The notes: generated by a model not told the origin, from the letters alone. DNA of 64,000 nucleotides from Trileptium ribeirensis (GCA_030248225.1 JASANE010028453.1:16867-80866), one strand, 5' to 3'. Positions 1 through 12,702 are shown, counted from the stretch's first letter. Made by a program: numbers and translations.

Positions 1-119
1 ATTGTAGTGCCCAACCTGTTGCTTAGTCGGATCACCCCAGATGACAGTTCCTTTATCGGGGACCGCGTTCTTTCGCGCCGACGGCGACGGATCTTCCCAA
101 ACGTTGCTTGGTTTCGATG
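1..119 (-). CDS. TNRC6: TNRC6/GW182-like protein, internal exon cut by the window edge
   Basis: This is the last visible exon of the minus-strand GW182 gene. A good acceptor (pyrimidine-rich stretch ending in TTTCAG at 125-120) precedes it and the frame stays open to the window edge. The peptide contains SNVWEDPSPSARK and GTVIWGDPTK, two tryptophan motifs whose order and surroundings (W-E-D/E-P-S-P, then D/N-G-T-x-x-W-G-D-P) are the clearest family signature here, known from the Argonaute-binding N-terminal half of TNRC6/GW182 proteins. It begins in phase 1, which fits the phase-1 end proposed for the exon at 12174-11625. The intron between them would be about 11.5 kb; a further exon could hide in it. 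The conserved C-terminal part of the protein must lie left of the window. Confidence 0.8.
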
Positions 120-2340
120 CTGAAATAAAAATAAATTGCCAAAAATTAACAGTGTAATAAAATTTGACACAGAAATATTTCTCAAGCACTAGCACATTTT
201 CAGTCATGCGTATATTCATGTCTTTTTGACATGTTAAATGTTTTTGATACTGCTAAATACAATTACATTTAATGACAACCTTGCCGTGTTTTTCAAAGCA
301 AAAATACATATATAGTTGCGTACTGCAATTCACAAGCATTTAGTATTTTTGTTCGTTTTCGAAAATAATTGAAATTCGGTACAAGAACAGAAGTTTGAAC
401 TATCTAGAAAACACTGCGTCCTGAAAGGCGCCCGTTTCCGCGGTGTGAGGTACATTAGGCGTATATATACGCTTTGAAATTTTGGGGAAATTTTACGGAT
501 GTAATATCACAGCTTACAGGATATATATACTATTCTAAAATTCAAACTAGTCATTTCATACATAGAATATGGTGTAAAATTTGACGAAAATTTCCGCGTA
601 CTCCAGAACATTGACTTTTTCCTATCTCACAAAAAATTTTAGCCCAAACTAAGGAAAATGGCTTTCTTACTTAAAACTGCTATGCCTATGTCACAATGTG
701 CAAAAATGCACATTAAATTTAGAAATAAGCGTTCTCCGAGATAGCTCTGTAACATGTTTTAACATTTTTGCTGCCTGAACGACAGTGCCTACAGAGTATT
801 TAAACAACGCCATTATAAACAATATCGAATCATATGTATGGTAGGTGTTGGTTACAGGAACAGTGGTACTGGAGCAAGAGCGCGGTAACGCAACAGCGAA
901 TGAGCGGACTACAACATGTTATTTAGATGAAGAAAAACAAAAGTCCTGCTTGGGTGGCTTCAAATTCTGAAGAATGTATAACCCACGTAACAATGGAAGC
1001 CAGTCCTAACGAGGAGGCAATAGATTACCAAAGGACCATTTCTCAACGTTTCCTTGTGGAGGGTGGAGACGGGAACAGGATTAGTCGACGCAGTGGTTGA
1101 GTATAAGGTGTGCAGAAAAACTCACGATGGAAGCAAGGCACCCTACGTCGGTCGGGATAGGTGATATATAGTTCGAAAACATTTTAAACTTAAACTAGAG
1201 CCTTGCAGTCCAGGCCAAGTTTTCGAATTCTCAGTGTAGAAGTATAGACAATTTAAGTCGTTTGCTAGGCTAGATCTGGCATACAAACGACAGCAACAGC
1301 AGGTAGAGAATACGTATGCACGTACTACACTACAACTAAAGAACAAAATATCCAGCAGTACTAAAAAAGATAAGGAACATTTACAAAATGAACAATAAAA
1401 CCACAAACAAAACGAAAAAATAAAACCACATGGCGATTCCGGACAACTAATGCAATAATTTAAATACGTTCAATCCTATAATATCGGCGGAATTACTGTG
1501 AGATAGATGCTAATAAATATGTTCTTCGTTATAATGACTTTATTACATGCATACGCTGCAGATATAGAGGTGAACATATCAAAAATCCGAGGTGCTATGT
1601 ACACACGGGTCATTTACTGAAAACCTGTTGTGGTCTATACATTTGGAAAGTTTTGTGCCTTAGCTGTCCGCCCTATTTGCCTTGATGACTATTCAATACT
1701 GCGTTTATTGCACCCTCGATTTGATACGGAGGGACATAAAACAAGCTTTCTGTGTTTTTGCTGAGGGTGCATAATGGTGCCCAACTTAAAGTTATCAAAA
1801 AGTGGACAAAAGGCATGGGCGGGCTTGTAAGACCCACATATGATAGACATGTAGGTTTTGTAATAGTATTTTGCCACTATTTTGAAGAACTATCCTTTCT
1901 AAAGATAATATATGATATAATAAAAATGTTTTCCATCAAACCATTAAGCGTTCCATAAACATTTTGTCATGACACGTACCCCTCCCCGAGCAGGACGAAT
2001 TGGGCAACTACACAGTGCTGTACGTAGATGAAGACTCGTCGTAAAAGAATATGCAACACATCCTGCTGCTGTCAATCGTTGTGACTATCTTTGAAAAAAT
2101 ATCAAATTTTAGCACCTGACATTGGTAGTAAGTGGGTCTTTGCGTTATTTTCAGCATAAACGTGAGTATAGTCAGCGTACATTCCCACTCCGAGCAGAAG
2201 AAAAATTCGATAACTCCGAAATATGTAGCACAATTTTGTCATATTGTGGCGACTTGACTTTTATCTGCTGCAACATTACTTTTTGTTGCAAATTCGTCTC
2301 CGTTGCCTACTCGGGCATAATTTACTCTCACAACCAGGGG
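120..2340. other. intronic AT-rich stretch, no gene recognised
   Basis: Only short unrelated open frames occur (for example 1143-1406 minus and 1752-1958 plus), with no recognisable motif and no splice context. I see no repeat shared with the rest of the window. It is read as intron of the GW182 gene. Confidence 0.5.
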
Positions 2341-2480
2341 TATACACTCCTCCTGGCCCGTCCACAGTGGGGGAACCCCCCCCCCACTTTCCAAATCCCC
2401 CATGTTCGTGAGATTTTCCCCCATGTCCGTCCCCCCCACTCGGCCGAAACCCCCCATGTTCAACTAATTCCAAAAATTTT
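2341..2480. other. C-rich tract cluster on the plus strand
   Basis: Several runs of 6-10 cytosines are spaced by short sequence (around 2376-2390, 2417-2421, 2428-2435 and 2449-2456), with a repeated CCCCCATGT word. The minus strand could form G-quadruplexes. A related C-run patch lies at 3802-3900, on the other side of the hAT-like element 2588-3739. The overlapping minus-strand frames are low-complexity and I do not call them coding. Confidence 0.5.
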
Positions 2481-2587
2481 TTATGTCTGAAAATTTATGT
2501 TCTTTGTTTGCAAATTGTTTTTTAAACATTAATTACCACTATTTATAATGCTAAAGTATTGTTTTTAGCTTGAAAGTACGTTCACAG

Positions 2588-3739
2588 CAGGGAGTAACCG
2601 GAATTCCTGTTCCGGTTCCGGCGAAAATCGTGTTCCGGTTGCGGTTCCGGCAAAGGGCAAAAACCATACAGGAACCGGAATTCCGGTTTAAAAATTTTGT
2701 TTGAAATTTTCCACGTTTTTTCTTCAACCTGTATTTCAAACATAAGTAATATATATTATACAATGATCAAGCTATACAACCAAGCAAAAGAAAAGGTTAA
2801 CTAACCAATTTGCCGTGTGAAACGTAAGTAAGGCACATAATTAGAGCAAGAATTTTTCATAATAACCTGCAGGAGTTTGTTAAATCATAGCCAGGTCGAT
2901 GCTTGTAGCAGCTATTTTACACATCCAGAAGTCTGTGAGATACGTTTGAATTAAACCGGTCCAACTCGGTAACAGAGCATGGCTTACGCAGAAGTACTTA
3001 GGGTATGCTTGGCTAACATAAATTGCGTCAAGCACCAGCCGGTGCGCTTTAAACTTTGTAAATCAGGTGAAATTGAACTAACGTTATCTGCAACGCAGCT
3101 AGAAAATGCTTTCTTGGCAATAAACTGTATTTATTGAAACTGTGCGAGCAGCATCACAGTATGTCTCATTTATAGCATTTTGATTAGAAAGTTATCATCA
3201 TGATCTAACTGACGGGCACTGTTTGTCCAACGCAAGCCTAAACAGTGTCCCTGACCACTGATCAGAAAATTACCTTCTATCTATTATTTTCTCTTAGAAT
3301 CATATAAACCAATAATTTTAAGTTTCCTACAGAAGAACATGTAACAAACGTATGTGTAGTAAAGGGAGGCGATTGGAGACAGAGCGAAAGTGTGTATTCT
3401 ACGCTCCAAGCTTTGTAAGCACATTCGATTTGACGCAGTATACGCAATGGTGTATAATAGTGGAAGACATTTTTTGCTCTGAATGTCCCAAAACCGACAT
3501 ATTTGATCGATAAATAAACATTATTAGCTTCCTCAGTCTCTTTAAAGTTTCAGAAAGGCAATAATACCATCGCAATACATTACGTTTAATGTAAAAGTTA
3601 TTTTTAATGCATTTTAAATCCACTATACCTTCATTTCTTCCATCAAATGTTTTACTATATATAAATTTCGAAGACCAGGTTCCGGTTCCGGTTCCGGTTT
3701 AAATGGACGGTTCCGGTTGCTGGTTCCGGTTATTCCCTG
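2588..3739 (+). mobile_element. non-autonomous hAT-like element, full length, with 8-bp target duplication
   Basis: This is the reference copy of the family. It begins CAGGGAGTAACCGG and ends CCGGTTATTCCCTG, a 14-bp imperfect terminal inverted repeat. It is flanked by identical 8-bp direct repeats GTTCACAG at 2580-2587 and 3740-3747. A CAGGG terminus with an 8-bp duplication is the hallmark of the hAT superfamily. Length is 1152 bp with no transposase. Both ends carry several GGTTCC/CCGGAA hexamers, plausibly transposase-binding subterminal repeats. The short frames inside it (for example 3399-3623 minus) recur in other copies only because the DNA recurs. Confidence 0.88.
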
Positions 3740-3779
3740 GTTCACAGTAGTAAAAATGCATGAAAATATGGAAATATTC

Positions 3780-4372
3780 TGTATTTTTAAGCAAAATTTA
3801 TCCCCCCACGTTGAAATTTCCCCAGAGAATGAACATGGGGCCCCCCCCCCCGAAGTTTCCCCCCCACTTTTCGGAGGGCTGTGGACAGGCAATTCTCCCC
3901 GAGCGAAATTTTCAGAACTCTTAGGAAATGATAAAATACGTTTTATAAAGTGCTATACACGTATTTCTCTTATAAAATGGCAGTACTACGTCGTTGGTTT
4001 ACGTTTAACCATATGACTTCTTCAAAATTTAGTACCCCCTCCACCAACCAAACCTGGACCCTAGTTTTATGTAATTGTAGGTGAGATAAGCACAGTTCTT
4101 AACTGTGATCGATTAAAAATTTTGTACCCCCCATAAGCTAATATTTACAGTTCCCAGACAGTGACGATGAAGAAATTTTTGCTCTTTTGGAACCAAGCGT
4201 GCTCAACAGTGCAGAAATTAAATATGTTTATTTCATTGCAATTTAATACTTGGTACACACCCAAGCGTAGCATTCAAGCCTCACCCATGGCTTACAATGA
4301 GACTCACGTGTGACTGTAGTCTTTATCTGGAGAATTGCATAGAACGGCAAAGGCTTTTATACCCATAGGGCG
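3780..4372. other. intronic stretch with a second C-run patch
   Basis: Positions 3802-3900 hold poly-C runs resembling those at 2376-2456. The rest, to 4372, shows no gene or repeat that I can recognise. Confidence 0.4.
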
Positions 4373-4786
4373 GGGAGTAACCGGAATTCCAGTTCCGGCA
4401 AAAATAGTGTTCCGGTTGCAGTTCCGCCAAAGGGCAAAAATCATACCGGAACCGGAATTCCGGTTTACAATTTTTGTATGAAATTTTCCACATTTTTGCT
4501 TCATCTCTGATCCAAACATATGTAATATATATATTATACAATGATCAAGCTACAATACAACCAAGCAAAGGAAAAGATTAACTAATCTATTTGCCGTGTG
4601 AAACATAAGTTGGGCACATAATTTCAGTAGGAATTTTTCATAATAACCTGCAGAAGTTTGTAACAAATCAAAGCCAGGTCGATGCTTGCAGCAGCTATTT
4701 TACACATTCAGAAGTCTCCGGGTTACGTTCGAATTAAACCGGTCCAACTGGGTAACAGAGTATGGCTTACGTAGAAGTACTTAGCT
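4373..4786 (+). mobile_element. truncated hAT-like element
   Basis: The left end is a degenerate CGGGGAGTAACCGG, followed by the family's subterminal hexamers and the internal sequence up to the stretch TTACGTAGAAGTACTTAG. The remaining two thirds of the element are missing. The junction runs into the AGCTAATTA-rich repeat that follows. Confidence 0.75.
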
Positions 4787-4829
4787 AGATTTAAAAGTCT
4801 CATGTTCATGATCAGCGACATCGAAAACA

Positions 4830-5340
4830 CCCGAGCGCAAAAAATTCAGCTATTTTAAGGTGATCTTAAAATTTGCATAAAATTAACTAATTATATAATT
4901 AACTGATTAGCATATCTGGCCATGTTTTAAAGATTCAGAAATGTCATAGTCGTTATCAGTGACATATAAACCCCCCGTGGGAATTTTTTTCATTATGAGC
5001 AGTGTCGAAATTTTATAAAAATTAGCTAATTAATAACTAATAAATTAGTAATTAGCTAATTAACTACCTAATTAGCATGGTTTAATCACCCTGGAATAGT
5101 AATAAACACCAGATTCATAATCAGCACGGCGATATGTAGTAAACGCACCAAAATAATAGATTTACACTAATTATTCATGAAAAATAAACAATTTTGTTTG
5201 AAAATGCTAAAAATAGGCTTAACCAATTAACTAAAGCAAACTGTGTCTTACACCGGAAGCATATTAGGCCTCTCAAACGAAAATTTTTAAAACGGCTCAG
5301 TAGTTTTTGAGAGCTCGACGAAATCTAACATTGAAAATTG
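4830..5340 (+). repeat. AGCTAATTA-rich dispersed repeat, copy without the hAT insertion
   Basis: It shares order and wording with 37025-37103 plus 38249-38740 and its mirror in the right arm: TTAAGGTGAT, then ATAAAATTAACTAATTA, a CCCCCGTG patch, ATTAGCTAATTAATAA, GATTCATAATCAGCACG, and TAGTTTTTGAGAG near the end. This copy is continuous where the other has a 1.1-kb hAT-like element. It is non-coding. Confidence 0.7.
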
Positions 5341-5533
5341 CCATGTTTAAAATCACACATGCTCGTGGCGCTATGGGGATTACCCTATGAGGCCTAGTCA
5401 CCCCCACTACACCCGCTTGAGGTCTCGGAAACCCCCTTCTGGTACTTGAGCATGTATTGTTGTAAAGTATTTTAATCCCTGGAACTCACAGATAATGCCG
5501 AACCAGTGTCATCTTATGTATTGATATGCTACT

Positions 5534-6666
5534 CAGGGAATAACCGGAACCGGAACCAGTAACCGGAACCGTCCATTTAAACCGGATCTGGAACTTGGTC
5601 TTCAAAATTTATATATAGTAAAACAGATGATGGAAGAAATGAAGGTATAGTGGATTTAAAATGCATTAAAAATAACTTTTACATTAAACTTAATGTATTG
5701 CGATGATATTATTGCCTTTCTGAAACTTTAAACAGACTGAGGAAGCTAATAATGTTTATGTATCGATCAAATATGTCGGTTTTTGGACATTCAGAGCAAA
5801 AAATGTCTTCCACTATACACCATTGCGTATACAAATCATACAAATTATCAAATCGAATGTGCTTACAAAGCTTGGAGCGTAGAATACACACTTTCGCTCT
5901 GTCTCCAGTCGCCTCCCTTTACTACACATACGTTTGTTGCATGTTCTTCTGTAGGAAACTTAAAATTATGGGTTTATATGATTCTAAGATAAAATAATAT
6001 ATAATAGAAGGTAATTTTCTGATCAGTGGTCAGAGACACTGTTTAGGCTAGCGTTGGACAAACAGTGCCCGTCAGTTAGATGATAATGATGATAACTTTC
6101 TAATCAGAATGCTATAAATGAGACACACTGTGATGCTGCTCGCACAGTTTCAATAAATACAGTTCATTGCCAAGGAAGCAGTTTCTGCTTGCGTTGCAGA
6201 TAACGTTACTTCAATTTCACCTGATTTACAAAGTTTAAAGCGCACCGGCTGGTGCTTGACGCAATTTATGTTAGCCAAGCATAGGCTAAGTACTTCTACG
6301 TAAGCCATACTCTGTTACCGAGTTGGACCGGTATAATTCGAACGTACCCCGCAGACTTCTGAATGTGTGAAATAGCTGCTACAAGCATCGACCTGGCTTT
6401 GATTTAACAAACTCCTGCAGGTTATTATGAAAAATTCCTGCACAAATTATGTGCCCTACTTACGTTTCACACGGCAAATTGGTTAGTTAATCTTTTCTTT
6501 TGCTTGGTTGTATTGGAGCTTGATCATTGTATAATATATATTACATATGTTTGGATTACAGGATGAAGCAAAAAACTGGAAAATTTCAAACAGGAATTCC
6601 GGTTCCGGTATGGTTTTTGCCCTTTGCCGGAACCGCAACCGGAACCGGAATTCCGGTTACTCCCTG
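5534..6666 (-). mobile_element. non-autonomous hAT-like element, full length
   Basis: It lies in the opposite orientation to 2588-3739: it begins CAGGGAATAACCGG and ends CCGGTTACTCCCTG. The left flank ends ATGCTACT and the right flank starts GCTACT, so six of the eight target-duplication bases remain, with two lost next to the right end. There is no coding capacity. The frames at 5752-5997 are repeat-borne. Confidence 0.85.
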
Positions 6667-9413
6667 GCTACTACATAACACAAGGGCCTAAACGCCACTA
6701 ATATTTTGGCGGTCGGCATATGTTTTGTGGCTATTATAACGGTTATAGTTTTGAAAAAATAATATGGCATTTGCTTTAAATCGCATTTCTTAACACGTTT
6801 GAACATTAATTTAAATTTTTTCAAATCTTGTTCCAAAATTTTACAAGAATAAACATGTATTTTGCATATTACTGCGTAGTATTGTTACCAAGCATTATTT
6901 CTTTTACGAGGTCACTAGATATATTTTAGATTCCGAGTTAAATTAGGTTGAAAAATATAATGAAGCTCTGGTCACTTGATTTTGACAACTACTTGTTAGA
7001 ATTGACATCAGATAGCTTTACTGATAAATCATAACTCAGAGTATATTATAATATACATGAGAATTTGCCTCAAGGTTCGGTCGGCCCAAAAACGAGATTG
7101 CCTGAAAAGTCCAAGACTCTGTGGGACCTAAGCCTACATTAAGTACAAAATTTGGGGGACGTTTCTTAAGAGCTATTTTCTGGAGCAATAAGCATTATAA
7201 CAATGTATAGCACAATATTCAGCCAAAAATAAGAACAGTCGCGATTTTTCGGCTCGTCTCTTAAAGCTCGGCTATATATAGTCCATAGGGCGTGGGGTTA
7301 CCCCTAAACGTTGAAGCCGCCATCAAGCCAAAATTAATCTTCCAGAAGGCTCGGCACCCCCATCCCTTCTATTCGAAATTTAACAAAAATTGGGGATACA
7401 GTTAACAAAAATGAAGGGAAGGTCCTAAGGGGGCGGTGGGTCTACTTCCCAAAAAAACTTTTTTCTCCCGATCGTCAACCCCTCCCTACCCCGACGGAAA
7501 TTCTCGACACCTATGATACAGTCCATTTGGCGGTTTCTATATAGTGTCCCTAAAACTAGAGAATCGCAACCTTTATTATCTGGAACCTGTGATCCGATAC
7601 AGCTTGCCATCGCAACAGCCGAACAGAGCCAAACAGTGTCATAAAGTGTGAAGCCTGGTTCTGCTTCCATGCAGAGCCAAGCCGTGAAGGAGATGGCCAA
7701 GGAAAAGCCACATCGAAACCGAGCTGGAAGAATCTGGCTCTTTTTACCTAATATATACATATATCATACCATCTCCAACATAGTAAACCGACTTTGTGGC
7801 AAACTGGGCAAAAACTAACTACCATCGCAACACTTAGAAGCCATGCATGTAGCTAGCTAAGATGAATTTATTTAGTATTATATATAAATTGTATATCGTC
7901 CATATTATGGGAATCCATAAAATAAAGTACAAATTAAGCTTAAACATGAAGAAAAACGGGATAAAATGTCAACATGCATATGCCTATTCTATTTACCAAA
8001 GTTGCCCGCCGTAAAAGCACAATGACAAAATTTTTGGTCCACCCCCCCGCAAAAACACCCCAAGTTGACATAATAATTTATTAATTTTAGTAAAAAATGT
8101 TGATAATGGTGTGGAAAATGGTATATTATATTAGTTGACTCATAATACATTTGCAAATGTGTTGTGTAACGACGAACTAAAAGTGTGAGGAGGGACATGA
8201 TATTAACAGCTGCCCACTGCTGCCTATAAACTTTTGTCAACTCTTAACGTACCAAAAGTATAGTGACGCTCACAAATAAAAAATGAAAAATAAAATTTTA
8301 TTTTTTAAAGACAGGAAAAAGCGAATTGAAAATTTTAGTTCGTATATAGAGTGGCCCGCATACAAGTATCAGGTCACGTAATTTGGCGATGATCGCATCC
8401 GTTGTCTGCGAAAAAATCTAAAAACCTTCATTTCTTTTTTGTGAGTTTTTCACAAAATAAAAAATGCCGCTCAGAATAATTTTTCTTACAGTATGTTCCT
8501 CTGTCTTAAGTCGACAAATCTTGCACAGAAGGCTAGCGTGCATTACCATGGAATGCCGACCGCAGCTTAAGTCCGTGTCGTTAACAGAACCCGGTGACCC
8601 AGTTTTCGGTTATTAAGCCCACCAAATCCTTAAGGACCAGGTCCCCGGATTGATCTGGAACGGGGTCCAGTGTCCGGCGGTCAGCTGGCGAATTTGGAAC
8701 CTATTATATCCGAACTCATACCGAGCGAAGATTCGGATGACGTTGCTGAGGTAGAGCTCTTGTTTCTAGTTTAAGGTCATCTTTGAGCCCTGGGTATCCC
8801 GATACGGCCCCATGAACCACTGCGGTATGTATGCAGTAGTTCCAGCATAACTACTTTGATGAGCGTTGAAATAAAATAGCACAGTATTACACACTTTAGC
8901 ATTCACACCACGAACATCTATATATGCACAGCAAGCAATTTTATACACAATTATTTCGACGACACCGACGATGAAACTTGCTTCTTACGCAAACTGTAAA
9001 AATTATACGAACGAATCACAAAACCTAGCCATTATTGAAACGAAGCCACCGGAGTTTCCACTTATAAATGTGCTGCTAGCAAAATTTTTTTGTCCGTCTG
9101 TAGAATTAATAACTCATCACTGGATAGATGGAGCTTCCCTAATTTTTTATTTGATCACAAACTCAGTCTATTTGTGCTCCTTCATTAAACGCTGTGTACG
9201 CCGACCACGTCTTCAGGGTCAAAATCGTCCCAAAAAAGATTAAAGGTATCATTTTTTAAATCTTCTAATCCGGGTATCTATTTTCGCAACCTATAACTCA
9301 AGATAGATACTTCGTAGCGAAAGATGAACACGCGAAGCAGAACCCTCTTATCGAGAGCTACAACTTTTATGGTTTTTAATTTTTATTTGGCCTGTTGTTT
9401 TGGAGCTATGTAT
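6667..9413. other. intronic stretch with unassigned open frames
   Basis: The longest frames are 7425-7760 minus (111 codons), 8766-8948 minus and 8971-9243 plus. None shows a domain I recognise, none is flanked by convincing splice sites, and the composition is mixed. The 8500-8770 segment is less AT-rich than its surroundings and could be a remnant of something coding, but I cannot name it. Confidence 0.35.
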
Positions 9414-9797
9414 TAGCCAAAGTTTAAAAAGTATATACCAAAATTTTTTACAAAGCAAGTTTTTTGCTCGTTTGGGCGTGCTACGGGTTTATTGTGTTAT
9501 ATAATCCGTTAAATAAGTTAGTGTCATTCTTTTAACACCATATTTAGCCAAAGTTTAAAAAATACCAAAATTTTTTACAAAGCAAGTTTTTTGCTCGTTT
9601 GGGCGTGCTACGGGTTTATTGTGTTATATAATCCGTTAAATAAGTTAGTGTCATTCTTTTAACACCATATTTAGCCAAAGTTTAAAAAATACCAAAATTT
9701 TTTACAAAGCAAGTTTTTTGCTGTTTGGGCGAACTATGGGATTGTGTTTATTTAATTTGTTAAACAAGACAGTGTCGCTCTTTTAACACCATACTGG
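9414..9797 (+). repeat. tandem repeat, three units of about 127-131 bp
   Basis: Units begin with TAGCCAAAGTTTAAAAA at 9414, 9545 and 9672. Units 1 and 2 are nearly identical, including the TTTTTTGCTCGTTTGGGCG core. Unit 3 is more diverged (GCTGTTTGGGCGAACTATGG). It is non-coding. Confidence 0.9.
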
Positions 9798-11624
9798 CTG
9801 CGTTATTACAATGCGGGACGGTGCCGGAACGAAATTTGTCGAATTTTGATAACAAAATACGTCAAATTTCGCCACATATCCAATTTAAATGCATGCAGGT
9901 GAATCGATAATGCCTATCGGTTTTCGGGGTTGACAAATACGATAAAGTAATTGTATTTGCGTGGTATACATCAAATAAGGCAAACCTTAGGGATGCGACT
10001 TTGTAAAAATCACTCTTCAAATTATAATTTTCCTTAAAATCTGTCATTTATAAATTTGAATCTTTTGTCTTTTTGGTCATTGGAAGAAGAAGGTTTTAAT
10101 ATAAAAACAAAATGATCGTAGTATTATCATTGATGTATTGCCGGTGTACAGTTGCGATCATGGTACTTTTAAGCGCGATCATGGATCTGAATTTGGAACG
10201 ACAAAGTGGTCAATAAAATACCTGGTCCGTTTCCACTCGCGTTGCGAGTTACTAGTTATTATTTACAATGCTAATATGCGAAATACGTACCACGGCACAC
10301 TTCAACCAAAAACAACGTATGCAAATAATGCCGTACACCACAACTATTGTCATTACCTAACGCTAGCAGGTTATGCCGTAGTAACAGCGAAGTTACAGAA
10401 AGAACAATGTGCATACATTAATAAAGTTATATTATCGTGAACCGGAACTTTGTATTATCGATCTGTGTGCCGACGTAGATGTAAGAAGAAACAAAGGTGC
10501 TATAATTTATAAATGTGATGAATTCAACCCTCAGTCCTAGCACCGTGTTTAATTTACCCAGGCTTAGCTCTGGAGAGCGGTTTAGCTTAGAAGACGTGAG
10601 ATAGTATCCGCGGCTTAACTTAGCTTAACTCACGTTTAGTGACAGATAAGAAGGTTTCCGCATAGCGAATTACTGAAGCTTTGGTGGGCAAAACATCCAA
10701 TCAACCTGTCTCAGTGAAATGGAAGGGGTTAAGGCAAAAAAAAATTGTGTCATAACTTTCCATGAAATTGGGCTGTCGAGCGGAAGATGGTACCGTAGAA
10801 TATCTGTCGTGTAGCTGCCTCAATAAAATTTATCAGAAAATTTTTGTCCTATATAAAATTGAAAAAGAAATTTGCTAAGTCGTTTTCTAGGATAATCGTT
10901 GATTATTAGTTTGAATTATCAAGAATTTTCCCTGTATCTGAAATTCCTGATTCCCTCCCAGTCGAAACAGCGCGATATATACCTACCTTAAGCCCTTCAG
11001 GAATTCATTTTCAGTGATTAATAACAAAATAATAGCTATTGTATGCTTGTAGTAATTGGTTATCTATTCAAAGACCTGCGATATATGTTAAGGTTGAGCC
11101 TATTCAGCTAAATTTGCTAAACACAGTATGGAATGTTTCGAAGTACCAAGTCGAGGCACCATGACACTGGCACATCCTAATTGTGAGCATTTCGAGCATA
11201 TCTGTTATTTCAGGTTTCCTATGGAATAACTTATAGCAGATTGTACCCATTAACTCAAGAAGCTATGAAATGGACTAGTCTAAGCTCCATGAACTTTGTA
11301 TGACACAGTTTACGCAGTGATGTATAGTGTGACTGTCGCGCTGGCAGTCCGCAAAAAAACAACACGTTATTAGTAATACAAAGCAGTGTGACGTCCAGAA
11401 ACAGCGCTAATGAAAACATAATGCCCTCATCAATGAAAAAGACCAAATGAACGCTTATTGCCAACGTCTGTAACATAACTGATGAGCTGTATACAATCTG
11501 AAGTTCGTAGTATGAGCTAATGACATTGCAGCTATTCAAAAGTGACAATCGAAACTAATAATTGAAATGGAAAAGAAACTAATAAATTAAGAAAACGAAG
11601 AATGAAAACGAGACAACGACGTAC
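9798..11624. other. intronic stretch, no gene recognised
   Basis: A 100-codon plus-strand frame at 10138-10440 and a 97-codon minus-strand frame at 11255-11548 are the longest. Neither has a recognisable motif or convincing splice context. Nothing else stands out. Confidence 0.35.
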
Positions 11625-12174
11625 GAATAAACATAGCAGCGGGTGGTGGTAGGGGCTGCGACGACGACGACATTTGATGCGGGTGGTGTGGAGGCATCAT
11701 TTGATGCCCATGTGGCGGTGGTGGTCCATGCGGAGGTGGCGGACCGCCACCGCCACCGGCTGCGCCAGCATGCTGATGATGCATACCGTTAATTGATGCA
11801 GGATGTTGCTGCTGCTGTTGCATCGGTGGTTGCGGATGCTGCTGCGTCATATGCGAAGTCATGTGTGCCTGATGCGGATGCTGATGCATTGGCGGTGGCA
11901 TTGAAGTCGGCTGTTGTTGCTGCTGTTGCGGCGGATATCCACTGCTGTTGTATTGCTGCTGCTGTGGCGGAATTTGTTGTTGCTGTTGTTGAGGCCACTG
12001 ATGTTGCCCTGGCGGCGGTGGACCACCCATCATGCTTTGCTGTTGTCGTTGCTGACTATTCCACATTTGTGGCTGCTGCATAGACGCTTGTTGATGCGAT
12101 CCCCCGTCGCCCCATCCGCTATTACCCGGTGCTCGTTGCTGACTACCGTACTGTTGCTGATTGTAGTTTGGTTG
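11625..12174 (-). CDS. TNRC6: TNRC6/GW182-like protein, Q/P/H-rich exon
   Basis: The exon starts after a minus-strand acceptor (AAATTACAG, with the AG at 12176-12175) and begins with QPNYNQQQYGSQQR in the frame set by the previous exon. It contains NSGWGDGG, MWNSQQ and HQWPQQ tryptophan motifs, then glutamine runs, a proline/histidine-rich block with repeated HGPPPPHG, and MMPPHHPHQM. The proposed donor is GTACGT at 11624, ending in phase 1, which matches the phase-1 start of the exon at 119. The exact donor is uncertain, since the frame stays open to 11587. Such Q-rich, low-complexity stretches are usual in GW182 proteins. The antisense frames here are shadows of the CAG/CAA repeats. Confidence 0.82.
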
Positions 12175-12319
12175 CTGTAATTTAGCAGACATATATACTT
12201 GTAAATACACAAATGTAATGGTTCTTCGTATAACATGCTTCAAAAAGAGTTTAAACGAAAGCACTTAAATAGTTAACTTAAATAGTAAAAAATACAGTTT
12301 TGTGCAGTTAAATTTAAAA

Positions 12320-12702
12320 TGACCCCACTGACCATCCTATTTTGTTTTTTGTAAAAATTTTCATCACCGAACATTTTCTTGTGGGTCAGAAAATGCTACT
12401 TTTTGTTCGCGAATATCACATATATTCGCGGACAGAATCTTGTCGATTTGTATTAACAAGGAGCTTGTTCGGGAAAAGTAATTGATAAATGATATGATCG
12501 TCCCTTTTATGACGTTACAGTTACATTAAATTTGTTTGCAAACAGATGCGAATCCTGTTTCGACGCTATATGTTACGGAATTGTCATAACCCAAATAAAA
12601 ACATTTAAGTCTGCGACAGCAGTGAACTGAATCGCATATCCAATTTGATCTGAATGTGGATTCCACATGGGAAATTGCAAAATACGATGGTTAACGGGGT
12701 CA
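12320..12702. mobile_element. MITE-like element with TGACCCC terminal inverted repeats, copy 1
   Basis: It begins TGACCCCACTGACCATCCTA and ends with the inverse, CGATGGTTAACGGGGTCA. The interior shares words with copy 2 at 31646-32068, for example TGACGTTAC versus TGACGTCAC and CATTAAATTTGTTTNCNAAC. It is 383 bp, non-coding, and lies in an intron of the GW182 gene. Target duplication is not clear. Confidence 0.75.

Noticed and set aside
2239..2473. Glycine-rich frames on the minus strand as a further GW182 exon
   Set aside because: They derive from poly-C runs, contain no conserved GW context and lack good splice borders.
3399..3623. Recurrent frames with IYRSNMSVFGHSEQKMSS at several places as a conserved protein family
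   Set aside because: They always lie within hAT-like copies, vary in frame and length, and lack start conservation; the DNA repeat explains the recurrence.
7425..7760. A 111-codon minus-strand frame as a gene
   Set aside because: No motif, no splice context and no second copy to show constraint.
8490..9243. Possible piggyBac-type transposase remnant (acidic stretch followed by aromatic-rich frames)
   Set aside because: I could not find ordered catalytic motifs in any frame; the resemblance is too vague.
11789..12236. Several long open frames on both strands over the Q-rich exon
   Set aside because: They are shadows of CAG/CAA codon repeats. Only the minus-strand frame beginning QPNYNQQQ has matching splice sites and phase.
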